A stretch of 43,909 nt of DNA from Prorocentrum cordatum (GCA_963575745.1 CAUYUJ010000899.1:1-43909), one strand, 5' to 3'; shown: positions 1 through 11,100, counted from the stretch's first letter. Notes: generated by a model from the sequence alone, not told the origin. Numbers and translations: made by a program.

Positions 1-61
1 TTAGTATCACTAGTACCCCAGTGCGACCCTCCCTAGAAGTTGGAACCCCTAGGAAAGCAAC

Positions 62-660
62 ATTAGTTGTTATACCATGCTATGCTATGCTATGCCATAC
101 TATGCCATGCTATGTTGCGCTATGCTATGCTATGCCACGCGATGCTGCGCTGTGATATGCTATGATATGCTATACTAAAATATGATATGACATGCTGCGC
201 TGTGCTATGCTAAGCTATGATATGATATGTTAAGCTGCGCTATGCTATGATATGATATGATGTGTTATGCTTTGCTATGCGTTGCTGCGCAATGCTATGC
301 TATGCGGTAGTATGATTGGCTATGTTATGCTATGCTATGCTATGCGAATGCAGCGCTTCGCTATGCTAAGCTAAGCTAACCCTCTAGGCAGAGCCTAGGT
401 AGGCAATTGCACCCATGCTCTGCTCTGCTATGCTATACCAAGCTATGCTATGTCATGCTGCGCTGTGCTATGCTATGCTATGCTAGGCTATGCTATGATA
501 TGCTGTATTGCGCTATGCTATGCTACGCTCTGCTATGCGATGCGGTGCTCTGCCATGCTCAAGCTCAGCGAAGCGAAGATGAAGGTAAGCTAAGCAAATA
601 TAAGCCTGCACTAAGATGAAGCTAAGCTAAGCTAAGATGAAATACGCTAAGCTAATATGA
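62..660. repeat. Degenerate CTATG pentanucleotide repeat
   Basis: The stretch is mostly variants of the five-base word CTATG (GCTATG, GATATG, GCTAAG, GCTGCG), interrupted by occasional non-repeat bases. It drifts towards AAGCT/AAGAT words at its right end. The 70-aa open frame inside it reads only repeat words (LCYAMLCYA type) and is not a gene. Confidence 0.85.
384..400. repeat. 17-bp imperfect palindrome, copy 1 of 2
   Basis: CTAGGC-AGA-GCCTAG followed by GT. The same 17 bases recur at 779-795, about 395 bp away. Role unknown; it may mark the edges of a repeat unit. Confidence 0.6.
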
Positions 661-778
661 GATAAGCAACGCTAAACTAAGGAGACGTAACTGGGGGAAC
701 CACGGGGCGGATGCCGGGGGAACCGCCAGGGGCGAGGAACACTGCCCAGCCCTTTAAGCTTATGAAATAAGAACCCTT

Positions 779-795
779 CTAGGCAGAGCCTAGGT
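779..795. repeat. 17-bp imperfect palindrome, copy 2 of 2
   Basis: Exact second copy of the CTAGGC-AGA-GCCTAG element at 384-400. Confidence 0.6.
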
Positions 796-889
796 CGGGA
801 ACTATCCTTAATGTCAGTCGTAGTATGAGCCGTGTGCTCCTTCGTTTGCGTCTCAGTATTCTCCCTCATGCGTCTTCTGCGTCGCAATT

Positions 890-1165
890 TTATTCATCAT
901 CCCCCTCGACGTCATCATAATCCTCCTCGTCCTCCGCCTCCTCTTCTTCCTCGTTCTCCTACGCCTCGTCCGCCTCTTCCTCCCCTTCCGCTTCCTCCGC
1001 CTCCTCCTCGTCCTCCTCCTCCTCCACTTACTCCTCCTCCACCTCCCCCTCCTCTTCCTCCTCCTCCTCTCCCAGCTCCTCCTCCTCATCATCAACCTCC
1101 TCCTCTTCACTCATCTTCTCCCTCCTCCTCCCCCCTCCTCCTCCTCCTCCTCCTCCTCCTCCGCA
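890..1165. repeat. CCT/CTC pyrimidine microsatellite
   Basis: Nearly pure pyrimidine strand built from CCT, CTC and CGT triplets. Open frames on both strands encode only Pro/Ser/Leu or Arg/Lys strings, as expected from the triplet repeat. Confidence 0.85.
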
Positions 1166-2050
1166 TAACATTGCTTATTAGCAGTGCTGTTCTGATTGGG
1201 CTTCCAACTGTTCGCATGGTTCCTCTCCTTATTACGCTTAGAATATTTAAGTCATATTCGTAGTAGTCGCCGTCATTGTATTATTCGTAGTCTTAGCGTT
1301 GATAGTATTTGTGCGTGTACTATCATTCTTAGTGTGCGTATCATCATTGGACGTACTACCCGTGCCCGTAATGTTCTTCCCCTGATGCACGTTGTTCCGA
1401 TGGCCCTTCGTCGAAATAATCCTGTTCGTATTCTTCTGACGCACCTTCCCCCTCGTGTAAGTGTTAGTCGTATGCCTGTTCTGTTTCGTCTAATCCCTCC
1501 TCGTCGTCCTCCTCCTCTTCGACATCCTCCTCCCCCGCCTCCTCATCCCCCCCATCCCCGCCCCCCCCCCCTCCTCCTCCGCCTCCCCCTCGTCTTCTTG
1601 TAAGTGCCCGTTTTCTTATTCGTCTGCTTCTTCTACGTTTGCTGCTGCTTCTTCCCTGTCTGAGTATTGCCTTGCAGCGGCATTAGAATATGCGCGTGCG
1701 CGTAGTGTTCGTATGATTCGAATTCGCGTTACCGATAACCTTCTCCTCCTCCGCCTCCCCCCCCAATGACCTCAAGGACCATGGTGCGCCAAGTCAATCC
1801 AGGATCAACTGGCGCCTGCGCGATCAGTCAGAATCATCTGGCTGGCTAAGAGCGCCGACGGGCGGACGGCGCCTCCACCTCGCTGCTCACGTCCGCGCTC
1901 TGGCTGCCCGCCAGCGGGCCGCTGGCAGCAGATCATGGGCCCCCCTGGGGCGGCGAGGGGGGGGGGGGGAAGCGGGGGGGGGGGGAAGAAGGGCAGAGAG
2001 GAAACGGGAAAGGACTGCCCCAGGGCATAATTGGCCCCAGGAAGCCGACC
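1166..2050. other. No gene seen; pyrimidine-rich then G-rich low complexity
   Basis: 1166-1480 is T/G/C-rich with short frames that match nothing. 1490-1605 and 1740-1765 are further CCT/CCCC tracts. 1957-1988 holds two G-runs separated by AAGC. I recognise no product, RNA gene or element here. Confidence 0.6.
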
Positions 2051-2052
2051 CC

Positions 2053-3188
2053 TCAACAATTTGGCCCTCTCGGAGCTCTTGCGAGATGGGGCCCATCACA
2101 GCCCCTCAGGAGCCCCGGCAAGGTCGGATTGGGCTCGGAACAGGAGCTAGTAGCATCAGCATTCGCCATCCTCAAGCATCTCTGACACCGAAGCCCCGAG
2201 CCGTGTGGCACAGGGTCATGGAGAGATTTTGGCTTGGGTGCTCTGACCTGGGATGGGCGCTTAACGTTCTTATACTGTTGCTCAAAAGGGGGCCAGGCGA
2301 GTAACACCGAAATCATGCCCATGGCGAGCGACGCATATTCATCTTCGCCCTGCTTGAAATTATCAAGTTCTCCTGGGCTGAGGTCATGTGCCTGGGGTCC
2401 CTTCTTAGCCCAGGAGTCTGCAGCAATCGAACCAGCGATTACAGCCCTATCGGCTTCGTCCACAGCAGAGCTCATGCTCCGATGCGCTTTGATCTTATTC
2501 AGACGAGGCCAGCCTTGCTCAGGACTCGCAGTTATCTTTCGAGCCACCTCGTGCCAAAAGAAACTCAGACGGCTGGCCCCGCCAAGGGTCTTGCTGGGAT
2601 TTCTCGTTCCCGCAAACAAGCTAGCGCAGTCCACATTAACAGGCTCGCACTGTTCAGGCGCGGTGTCGCGGCGAAGGACAATGAGTGCAAGAGCAGCATG
2701 CTCTGCGTCCGCCGCATGCTGAAAGAACTCGCTGGGCAGCGCAGCCCATGCACCGCGCCTGCAGATCTCGCCTTCCATGCGACCCCCCCCCCCCCCCCCC
2801 CCCTCGCAAGCTCCACCTTATCTCCATGGAAGGCGGATCCACCTGCAAATAACTTGTCAGATGGCTGACAGAAGAAAGGAGGGCACGCATCGCCATTCGC
2901 ATCAAAGAAATTGAGCATCCAGTCCTCCACGGGACTGGGCAAGTCGGGCCAGGGGGCCCGCAGTTTTGACAGCAGCGAATTTTCTGGTCCTGCAGCTATG
3001 GCCTGGTCAACCACCTCTTGACTGAAATGCTCCTGCCGAGCACATGCAGCCTCAGGATTGCTGCAAGTCCAAAAACGGTGCCAGCTCGCATCTTCACGGC
3101 CGCGCCTGCACTTGTCCGAAACTTCATGCCCCCACTGTTTCAAGGAGGTCCCAGTCGGAACAGTGCCAGACAAAACTTGGCAATACAC
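2053..3188 (-). pseudogene. Decayed LINE 3' half: RT-end knuckle plus RNase H
   Basis: Two overlapping minus frames read as one LINE-type C-terminus. The upstream frame (3188-2565) has a knuckle-like DKCRRGREDASWHRFWTC (Cys, then His-x4-Cys) and then the start of an RNase H fold, where FAGGSAFHG stands in the place of the usual TDGS motif. The frame breaks in a run of 21 C at 2783-2803. The downstream frame (2778-2053) continues RNase H with VNVDCAS, KIKAHRS and AADSWAKKG, the expected later Asp, His and Asp signatures. The first catalytic Asp appears to be Gly. No RT core is present, so this is a 5'-truncated and frameshifted remnant. RNase H would degrade the RNA strand of the RNA/cDNA hybrid. 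The second LINE, at 11101-14085, is a different and better kept copy. Confidence 0.7.
2783..2803. repeat. 21-base poly-C run breaking the LINE frame
   Basis: Homopolymer of 21 C on the plus strand. It lies exactly where the upstream and downstream RNase H frames separate, so it is the likely site of the indel, or of a sequencing length error. Confidence 0.9.
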
Positions 3189-3189
3189 A

Positions 3190-3485
3190 TGCAGCTACTG
3201 AGGAGTTAAAGACCTGGCCAACCTCTGGATGAGGGGGATTCACAGGCCCCTGGTTTTTATCCGCCGGCCCCCTTGTGGGGCCACCAGGCTGTCGGCGCGG
3301 GATTCGCAGTTTCCTGCGCCAGTTGTTGCTTGTAGTTTCCAATGTTACAGTTCTGCTTACTGCTGGTTACTGTAACTAGTTGATTGACCGCGCGAGGGGG
3401 GGGAGGCCCAAACTTGCATTTTAGCACCACCTGGGCGCGCTGTCTGAATTGCTGGGGGGGCTCGAAATCGACACCCCTCACGCAG
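3190..3485. other. No gene seen
   Basis: Spacer between the LINE remnant and the first 77-bp module. Short open frames on both strands overlap here, but none has a recognisable motif. Confidence 0.5.
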
Positions 3486-3541
3486 ATCGGCGGGGTCAGG
3501 GTCAAATTATCCTGGCGAAAGACCCAACCATAAGCAATTGT
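3486..3541. repeat. Module leader, copy 1
   Basis: About 56 bp containing CCTGGCGAA and ACCCAACCATA. It sits just before the first 77-bp array. A diverged copy at 5519-5574 precedes the second array, so it is part of the duplicated module. Confidence 0.7.
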
Positions 3542-3556
3542 TGGTAACGCGTTGTG

Positions 3557-5252
3557 GGTGCCGCTTTCGGTGGGGCTCCATATGGGGCCACGAAGCGCTG
3601 CCTTGGATGGGGGAACCGCATGCGGACTGCGCCACCGGTGCGGGCCTTCGTGTAACTCCCTATGGGCTAAAAACGAAACGCTGCCTGTGGGGAACCCGCA
3701 ATGCTAACTGCGCCACTGGGGCCTTCGGTGAGCGTCCTCTGGAGGGTGCCACGAAAAACGCTGGCCCTGGTTGGGGTAGCGCATGCGAACTGGCGCCACG
3801 GGGGCTTTCGGTGGAGCTCCCTATGGGGCCACGAAGCGCTGCCCTGGGTGGGGGAACCGCGTGCGAACGCCCCCACTGGGGCCTTCGGTGGAGCTCCCTA
3901 TGGAGCCACGAAACGCTGCCCTGGGTGGGGGAACCGCATGCGAACACCCCCACTGGGGCCTTCGGTGGAGCTCCCTATGGGGCTACGAAACGCTGCCCTG
4001 GGTGGGGGAACCGCATGCGAACACCCCCACTGGGGCCTTCGGTGGAGCTCCCTATGGGGCCACGAAACGCTGCCCTGGTGGGGGAACCGCATGCGAACAC
4101 CCCCACTGGGGCCTTCGGTGGAGCTCCCTATGGGGCTACGAAACGCTGCCCTGGGTGGGGGAACCGCATGCGAACACCCCCACTGGGGCCTTCGGTGGAG
4201 CTCCCTATGGGGCCACGAAACGCTGCCCTGGGTGGGGGAACCGCATGCGAACACCCCCACTGGGGCCTTCGGTGGAGCTCCCTATGGGCTACGAAACGCG
4301 TGTTAGGGGAGTCCCGACCGCATGCGAACACCCCCACTGGGGCCTTCTCGGTGGAGCTCCCTATGGGGGCCCGAAACGCTGCACTGGGTGGGGGAGGAGC
4401 ATCTGCGAAAAACACCCCGCTGGGCCTTCGGTGGAGCTCCCTATGGGCTACGAAACGCTGCCCTGGTGGGGAACCGCATGGCGAACACATCCACTGGGGG
4501 CGTTCGGTGGAGTCCCTATGGGGCCACGAACGCTGCCCTGGGTGGGGGAAAAACCGCTGCAACAGCCCCAATGGGGCCTTCTGTGGAGCTCCTATGGGGT
4601 TACGAGACGCGCCTCACTGTGTGGGTAAACCGCATGCGAACCACCCCCACTGGGCGTTCGGTGGAGCTCCCTATGGGGCCACGAAGCGCTGCCCTGGGTG
4701 GGGGAACCGCAATTGCGACACCCCACTGGGCCTTTCGGGTGGAGCTCCCTATGGGGCTACGGAGCGCTGCCCGGGCCCCGGGTGGGGGAAACCGCATGCG
4801 AACACCCCCACTGGGCTTCGGTGGAGCTCCCTATGGGCCACGAAACTCTGGCTGCCCTGGTGTGGGGGAAACCGCGATGCGGAACACCCCCACTGGGGCC
4901 TTCGTGGAGCTTTCACTTATGGGGCTACGAAACGCTGGCCCACGCTGCCCTGGTGGGGGAGAACCGCATGCGAAACACCCCCACATTGCCTTCGGTGGAA
5001 GCTCCTGCTATGGGGCCCGAAACGCTGCCCTGGGTGGGGGAACCGCATGCGAACACCCCCACTGGGGCCTTCGGTGGAGCTCCCTATGGGGCCACGAAAC
5101 GCTGCCCTGGGTGGGGGAACCGCATGCGAACACCCCCCCTGGGGCCTTCGGTGGAGCTCCCTATGGGGCCACGAAACGCTGCCCTGGGTGGGGGAACCGC
5201 ATGCGAACACCCCCACTGGGGCCTTCGGTGGAGCTCCCTATGTGGCTACGAG
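3557..5252. repeat. 77-bp tandem repeat array 1 (about 22 units)
   Basis: The unit carries, in order, CCACGAAACGCTGCCCTGGG, TGGGGGAACCGCATGCGAAC, ACCCCCACTGGGGCC and TTCGGTGGAGCTCCCTAT. The spacing between equal points, for example 5085 to 5162, is exactly 77 bp. Units at 3800-4280 and 5020-5250 are nearly identical. Those at 4290-5010 carry many one- to five-base insertions and deletions. Because 77 is not a multiple of 3, each reading frame cycles through the other two, so frames of up to 609 aa open on both strands are a property of the repeat. I do not call a protein here. Several units contain GAGCTC, GCATGC and GGGGCC, all short palindromes. Confidence 0.93.
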
Positions 5253-5518
5253 ACGCTGCAGTGTGTGCCGAGAGCGGAGGCAGGAGGGGAGGAGGGAGGA
5301 GGAGGGGATGAGAGGAACGCGGACCCAGTCTCGTCAAAACGAGACTCCAACACCACAGGATACCTAAGGAAAAACAAGGGATTTTGCTTTTTGCCACAAT
5401 TTTTTTTTTTCTGAAATCCGGATGCCCCCCTCCGCGCAGATCGCGGGTCGGTCCCGAAAACAGCACAGAGATTTGCCACCTGTCCCTGAAATCCGGTGGG
5501 CCACCCCCACGCATATTA
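5253..5518. repeat. Module tail, copy 1 (GA-rich plus T-run)
   Basis: Starts with GTGTGCCGAGAGC, runs through a GGAGG-rich stretch, GAGGAACGCGG and CACCACAGGAT, and ends after a T-run with CTGAAATCCGG. The same order recurs at 6764-6925 after the second array. Confidence 0.75.
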
Positions 5519-5574
5519 TCCGCGGGTCCAGGGTCCAATTAGCCTGGCGAAGGACCCAACCATATGCAGTTGTG
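5519..5574. repeat. Module leader, copy 2
   Basis: Diverged copy of 3486-3541 (AGCCTGGCGAAGGACCCAAC and following), placed just before array 2. Confidence 0.7.
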
Positions 5575-5601
5575 AATATTGCAAATATGAATATCGTTTT
5601 C

Positions 5602-6762
5602 GGTGGCGCTACCTCTGGGTAGGGGAGACGCATGCGAATACCCCCACTGGGGCCTTCGGTGGAGCTCCCTATGGGGCTACGAAACGCTGCCCTGGGTTGG
5701 GGAACCGCATGCGAACACCCCCACTGGGGCCTTCGGTGGAGCTCCCTATGGGGCCACGAAACGCTGCCCTGGGTGGGGGAACCGCATGCGAACACCCCCA
5801 CTGGGGCCTTCGGTGGAGCTCCCTATGGGGCTACGAAACGCTGCCCTGGGTGGGGGAACCGCATGCGAACACCCCCACTGGGGCCTTCGGTGGAGCTCCC
5901 TATGGGGCCACGAAACGTTGCCCTGGGTGGGGGAACCGCATGCGAACACCCCCACTGGGGCCTTCGGTGGAGCTCCCTATGGGGCCACGAAACGCTGCCC
6001 TGGGTGGGGGAACCGCATGCGAACACCCCCACTGGGGCCTTCGGTGAGCTCCCTATGGGGCTACGAAACGCTGCCCTGGGTGGGGGAACCGCATGCGAAC
6101 ACCCCCACTGGGGCCTTCGGTGGAGCTCCCTATGGGGCCACGAAACGCTGCCCTGGGTGGGGGAACCGCATGTGGACACCCCCACTGGGGCCTTCGGTGG
6201 AGCTCCCTATGGGGCCACGAAACGCTGCCCTGGGTGGGGGAGCCGCATGTGGACACCCCCACTGGGGCCTTCGGTGGAGCTCCCTCTGGGGCTACGAAAC
6301 GCTGCCCTGGGTGGGGGAACCGCATGTGGACACCCCCACTGGGCACTGAGGCCTTCGTGGACTCCCTATGGGGTGGGAACCGCTGCTGCTGGTGGGAGGT
6401 GGTCATGTGCACCCCTCATGGGGCCTTCGGTGGAGCTCCCTATGGGGCTACGAAACGCTCCCCTGGTGGGGGAACCGTTGCATGTGGACACCCCCACTGG
6501 GGCCTTCGGTGGAGCTCCCTATGGGGCCACGAAACGCTGCCCTGGGTGGGGGAACCGCATGTGGAAACCCCCACTGGGGCCTTCGGTGGAGCTCCCTATG
6601 GGGCCACGAAACGCTGCCCTGGGTGGGGGAACCGCATGTGGACACCCCCACTGGGGCCTTCGGTGGAGCTCCCTATGGGGCCACGAAACGCTGCCCTGGG
6701 TGGGGGAACCGCATGTGGACACCCCACTGGGGCCTTCGGTGGAGCTCCCTATGGGGCTACGA
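5602..6762. repeat. 77-bp tandem repeat array 2 (about 15 units)
   Basis: Same 77-bp unit as array 1. Units from about 5630 to 6160 have the word GCATGCGAAC. From about 6170 to the end this becomes GCATGTGGAC, a switch that spreads over consecutive units and so suggests local expansion of a variant. A disrupted block at about 6340-6480 has unit-length irregularities. All six frames are largely open for the same arithmetical reason as in array 1. Confidence 0.93.
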
Positions 6763-6763
6763 A

Positions 6764-7031
6764 GCGCGTGAGAGGTGTGCCGAGAGCAGAGGCAAGGAGG
6801 GGGAGGAGGGAGGAGGGGGGAGGAAGAGAGGAACGCGGGGCACCGTCTCTTCAAACGAGGACCCACACCACAGGATTTCCGGGAAAAACACAGAGGATTT
6901 GCCACATTTCTGAAATTCGGTGCCACCCCTTACGCAGATCCGCGGGGTCAGGGTCCCAAAACGCATGGGATTTGCCACATTTCTGAAATTCGGTGCCACC
7001 CCTTACTCAGATCCGCGGGGTCAGGGTCCAA
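6764..7031. repeat. Module tail, copy 2, with an internal 70-bp tandem duplication
   Basis: Repeats the tail seen at 5253-5518. It then contains two copies of a block reading TTTGCCACATTTCTGAAATT, CGGTGCCACCCCTTAC and CAGATCCGCGGGGTCAGGGT (about 6896-6955 and 6967-7022). The last part also resembles the start of the leader at 3486. Confidence 0.75.
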
Positions 7032-7049
7032 AAACCAAGGTTTGGCCAT

Positions 7050-7335
7050 CCACCTCCCTCCTCCTCCTCCTCCTCCTCCTCCTCCTCCTCCTCCTCCTCC
7101 TCCTCCTCCTCCTCCTCCTCCTTCTCTTCCTCCTCCTCCGCCTCCTCGTTCCCGTCCTCATCCTCTTCCTCGTCATCGTCCTCGTCCTCCTGCTCATCCT
7201 CGTTCTCCTCCTCCTCCTCCTGTTCGGCCTCCTCTTCGCCCTCGCCCTCGTCATCGTCCTCGTCAGAAGCCTCGGCCTCCTTCTCCTCATCATCCTCGCC
7301 CTCGTCTTCGTCATCCTCCTCCTCCGCCTGCGCTC
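7050..7335. repeat. (CTC)n microsatellite, degenerating to the right
   Basis: About 70 bp of pure CTC triplets followed by CTC/CGT/CAT variants. Encoded Ser, Leu, Pro or Arg strings are by-products. Confidence 0.9.
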
Positions 7336-7824
7336 ATTGTTCTTATTCGCCATCTTCGTTTTAGGATTCGTGCTATTTTGTAGTATTACGTTTCCCCTTC
7401 GTATCATTACTCCTAGTCTTACTTTGATCAGTAGTATGAGTACTATGTTGTTTGTGTTATCCTGCGTATTAGTGTGAACATCATTCATATTATTATCATT
7501 CGTCTTATGTTTCTTATTCTCAGCGGCAGCGCGAGGACTCGCGGTCGGATGCCATGGGCCTCACTGGCGACGAGCGGCGTTTTGTTTCGCCAGCGAGCGA
7601 GGGGTTCGAAGCCGTAGGCCCGAGCAAGCAGATACTATCAGATCCTCCTTTTTCCCCGGTCCTACCACGGCTTTGAACTCAGGCACCGTTTCGCGAGCGG
7701 GGAATATGACCGCACCAACGGCCTCGCGGCCTGGACTGCGGATGCGCGCGCGGATGCCATGCGCGGGGCGCGCCCGTGGGATCCCGCACACGTGGGGTCG
7801 CGCCCCAGTTGCTGGGCCTCGTGA
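7336..7824. other. No gene seen
   Basis: T-rich tail of the microsatellite, then GC-rich single-copy-looking sequence. No motif, RNA gene or element recognised. Confidence 0.5.
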
Positions 7825-7884
7825 TACATAGATACATACATACATACATACATACATACATACATACATACATGTATCTATGTA
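7825..7884. repeat. (ACAT)n microsatellite capped by 13-bp inverted repeats
   Basis: TACATAGATACAT at 7825-7837 and its exact reverse complement ATGTATCTATGTA at 7872-7884 enclose ACAT repeats. The whole block could fold as a hairpin. Confidence 0.85.
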
Positions 7885-9027
7885 CGCCTGTGGTTACATG
7901 GCTTCCTATACCTATACGTCCTGCATCGAAAAACCTCCCGTTAGATGGCAGTCGCGCACATGCGCCCGCCATGCCCCGTGGAAGGCGCCCCCCTGCCCTG
8001 GGGCACCTGTCGGAAGAGTCCCCGCACACCCGAATACGCCCCCGAGACCGGTCCAAAAAGCCTCCGAGCCGGCTCAAGGCCCCCCAAGCATCCAAAGATA
8101 CTTCCCAAACGGCCCAAGAACGCTCGCTCAAAAAGGGCCCAAAACGGCTTGTCGACGGCAACAGGAGGCCCCAAAGACAGCCCACGAGGCAACCAAGGAA
8201 AAAAAAAAAAAAAAAAAAAAACGGTCAAACGCACAACGCATTCCCGTCGGGAAGGGTACATGATTAGTGGATTCGCTTCTTCCGCCCCCGCAGCGCCCAA
8301 AATGACACGAGAGCACCCCTCCCAACACGCGCCAACAAGTCCCCAAGAGGGGCCCAAGATGGCCGAAGGGGACTCCAAATTGGCCCTAGAAAGCCCCCAG
8401 ACGGCCCAAAACAGGTCCCAGAGGATTCCAAAAGGGTGCCGGGGGAACCCCCAGGGAACCATAGGCCCCTAGACGGCCCAAGAGGGCCCCAGGAGGGCCC
8501 AAAGACAGCCTCAGCCCCCCCAGAAAAACCCAGCAGAGCACCAGAACAGCCCAAGAGGGCTCCCAGGCGGCCCAAAAGAGCACCGAAATGACCGCCAATA
8601 AATCCCCTTAAGCCGCCCTCGAACTTCCAAAATGCTTCCAGATACCCCCCTCGAAAGTTCCTGGTAGGCCCCCAGAAAAGCATGGGGCGTCTCACGCGCG
8701 TATGTCCTGCACGACGTTCCCACGAAGGCTCCCACAAGCCCCCGATTCACGATCCATGCGCAGCGCCCAGAAGCCCCGCACAAACGCGCCGCGAGGCGCC
8801 GACGGGCACCCAGGGCGCCCCGAACTCACGATCCAGATCAAAGGCGCCATGGCGTCACGATGGTCACGTCGGCAAGACCTCTCCCCCTCGCGGTCATTCC
8901 TGCGCCCCCGCTTCATTGGGCGGCCGTCGCTTTCTCCCCCGAGGCAAATCTTTCTGATTCGCGTCGGCCACTTGCTGGCCGTTCGGCGCTGTGAACGTCA
9001 GGGTCGGGCGAAAAGGGGGGATGGCAA
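7885..9027. other. No gene seen; GC-rich GGCCC/CCAAGAG low-complexity sequence with a poly-A run
   Basis: About 8060-8720 is packed with words such as CCCAAGAGG, GGCCCAAGA and CCCCAGA. These are the same vocabulary as at 22790-23110 and 42530-42760, so it is probably a diverged member of that repeat family. A run of 23 A lies at 8199-8221. Frames of 150-175 aa on both strands read Trp/Gly/Leu-rich repeats and are not credible genes. Confidence 0.55.
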
Positions 9028-9056
9028 GGGGGGGGGGGGGGGGGGGGGGGGGGGGG
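9028..9056. repeat. 29-base poly-G run
   Basis: Uninterrupted G on the plus strand. A C-rich tract follows at about 9160-9190. Confidence 0.9.
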
Positions 9057-9415
9057 AATCAGCTCGCGTAGCTGATTTTCCCGGCGCCCCCCACCCAGCG
9101 CAGGCGCTACGCATCGAGAATGGGCCCCTCTGTGGGGCCGAAACCACCCTCCCTTTTCCCCCCCCCCCCCCCACCCCCCCACCCCACCCCCCTTTCGCCC
9201 AGCCCGATTCAAGCCTGAGACCTCCCTTCTGAGAACGTCCGCGCTGCCGGCGAACACGCTGTGCGCGCCAGGGCAAAACCCCGCCAAACGCTGGGCCCCG
9301 CAGAAGGCCTTCGCTGTTCGTCGCCCTTTACAGATGACACACGCCCACAGCTATTCCCGAGGCGCTTGCCGAAAGCGCGACCGCCGGAATAAACAAGAAA
9401 AAATAACAAGAACAA

Positions 9416-9465
<50 letters not shown>
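9416..9465. repeat. (GA)n dinucleotide microsatellite
   Basis: About 25 copies of GA, followed by A-rich sequence. Confidence 0.95.
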
Positions 9466-9472
<7 letters not shown>

Positions 9473-10380
9473 AAACACAACAAATAAAAAAAAAAACTGC
9501 GCGCCCGCTTGCCCCCCTGCCACCCGTTGCCCCACTTGACGGTCGGGCGCGTTCACTCCAGGAGATGACCCCCGCTCCTCCGGTGACCATCAGCGTCGCC
9601 CCCTCAAATCGACCCCCGCATTCCTCAACGGCCGCCGCCTCCACATGTGGGACTGACCTTTTCCAAGCCCGCGGCGTATCCCACGTCGCGGTCATCGGGC
9701 CAGCTTTTCTGCTGCCTGCTCCCCCCATCGGCGGCGACCGCCACCGCGGCGACGGCCCTTCGAGATTTTCGGTGTCCGATGGCCGCGCCCCGTCCTGGGG
9801 CCGTCTTATAGCGATTCTGGATGGCAGACCGATACAGGGAGCTCGAATGCGACACGAACATCCAATATCTCTTCGGACGCCCGAAGAATGGAACCCAACG
9901 GCCCGACATGCGCAAAACGTCGAGGGTGTGCGCATTAAATCCATCTGCGTCGTAAAACTCACGCCAAGCACCTGGCCAAACTTTTTCTTCGACAGCCTGG
10001 ATGCAACTAATCCGACGTGGCCTCGGCCCCACATTCCTGTGTTTGGGGTTCGCACCTCTAATGGTGTATATCTGGGAACTCCAATTGTTCCTGACTAGAG
10101 CCATGTCCCGACTGCCACCCTCGCCCCCCCATGACCACCTTCGATCACATCCATGCCCCCCCTCCCTTGTTCTCCCACAGCGCCAACAACGCCGTCCTGG
10201 TCATGTCTGCCGCATACCACCGACATGTCGTGAACCTGCGTGGAAGTCATGACTGGAGCCCCTCGCACAGCATGGCCTTGACCCTTTTGCGGTCGCCTCG
10301 TCGGCGCGTTCTTGGACATCGGCTTCACGGCCGCGCCGAGGGAGCGGTCCGCCCCCCCCCCCCCCCCGGGCCGACTCAAA
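9466..10380. other. No supportable gene
   Basis: Overlapping frames of 159-254 aa exist on both strands. The minus frame 10104-9625 has the most protein-like composition at its start, but I recognise no family or motif and there is no spliced-leader or domain evidence. Confidence 0.4.
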
Positions 10381-10480
10381 TGTGTATAGATGTATGTATG
10401 TATGTATGTGTATGTATGTATGTATGTATGTGTACATGCAGGAATGTATGCATATACATACATACGTACATGTATACAAA
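10381..10480. repeat. (TATG)n / (CATA)n microsatellite
   Basis: TATG repeats from about 10389 to 10432, then a short interruption and CATA/TACA words to about 10475. Confidence 0.9.
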
Positions 10481-11085
10481 CACGAAGATGCATAATCATG
10501 TTCGCCATCGTTCAGACGTCAATTCCAGCGTGTTGTTCGACATTGCGCCTGGGTGATTCAAGATGCCCGCCGATGGTCTCCATCGAGGAACACGCGCACA
10601 TCCGAACGATGCCAAGTCTACATATGTAATAATAATAAGGCAAAAGCTATAGCTATAACTGCATCTTAGCGGGTGTACTTATACCTGATGGTTTCTGAAT
10701 GCGGCTGATGGTGTCGGATGTCGGATTCAGTCAGTAGCATGTCGCTGGTTGACGGTTCATGGTAGATGGTGTTGCATGTAAGTGTGTAATGGAGTTGAAA
10801 GTGCGTGGTGCTGTTCAGGTTGCCTGTAGCGTTCGCATTGCTACGCACAACCAGGCGTGCGGGCCTTCGCCCGCAGCACAGTTTACATCGGGGCGCCTCA
10901 CGCTCAGGGGCCTGCCTCGAAGAACGCCCATTGCGCCGTGCGCGGTGGAGGCTGCGAACATAGCCGTAGAAAGGCCACGTTTGAGGAGCGGCGCTAAGGG
11001 GGGAAACGTCGCCCTGGAATCGGCGACACTTCGCCGATAGATCGGCGGCAGGCTCGCGACTGCGAGCCCGCGCGCTCGTGGGCGG
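10481..11085. other. No gene seen; target-side flank of the LINE
   Basis: Short frames on both strands without recognisable motifs. The segment ends at the flanking duplication of the LINE. Confidence 0.45.
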
Positions 11086-11100
11086 GGTAAACCATCGTGC
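11086..11100. repeat. LINE target-site duplication, 3' copy
   Basis: GGTAAACCATCGTGC, identical to 14086-14100. It directly abuts the T-run (the A-tail on the minus strand) at 11101-11107. Confidence 0.7.

Noticed and set aside
3538-5367. 609-residue plus-strand frame and many overlapping frames in the 77-bp arrays
   Set aside because: Peptide is a threefold frame cycle of the DNA repeat; equally long frames exist on the other strand; no start context or domain.
3557-6762. CRISPR array
   Set aside because: Units are contiguous with no unique spacers, and the DNA is eukaryotic in character.
5632-6771. 379-residue frame in array 2
   Set aside because: Same repeat arithmetic as in array 1.
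9625-10104. 159-residue minus frame with protein-like start
   Set aside because: No motif, no supporting context and a competing frame on the other strand; kept only as a possibility.
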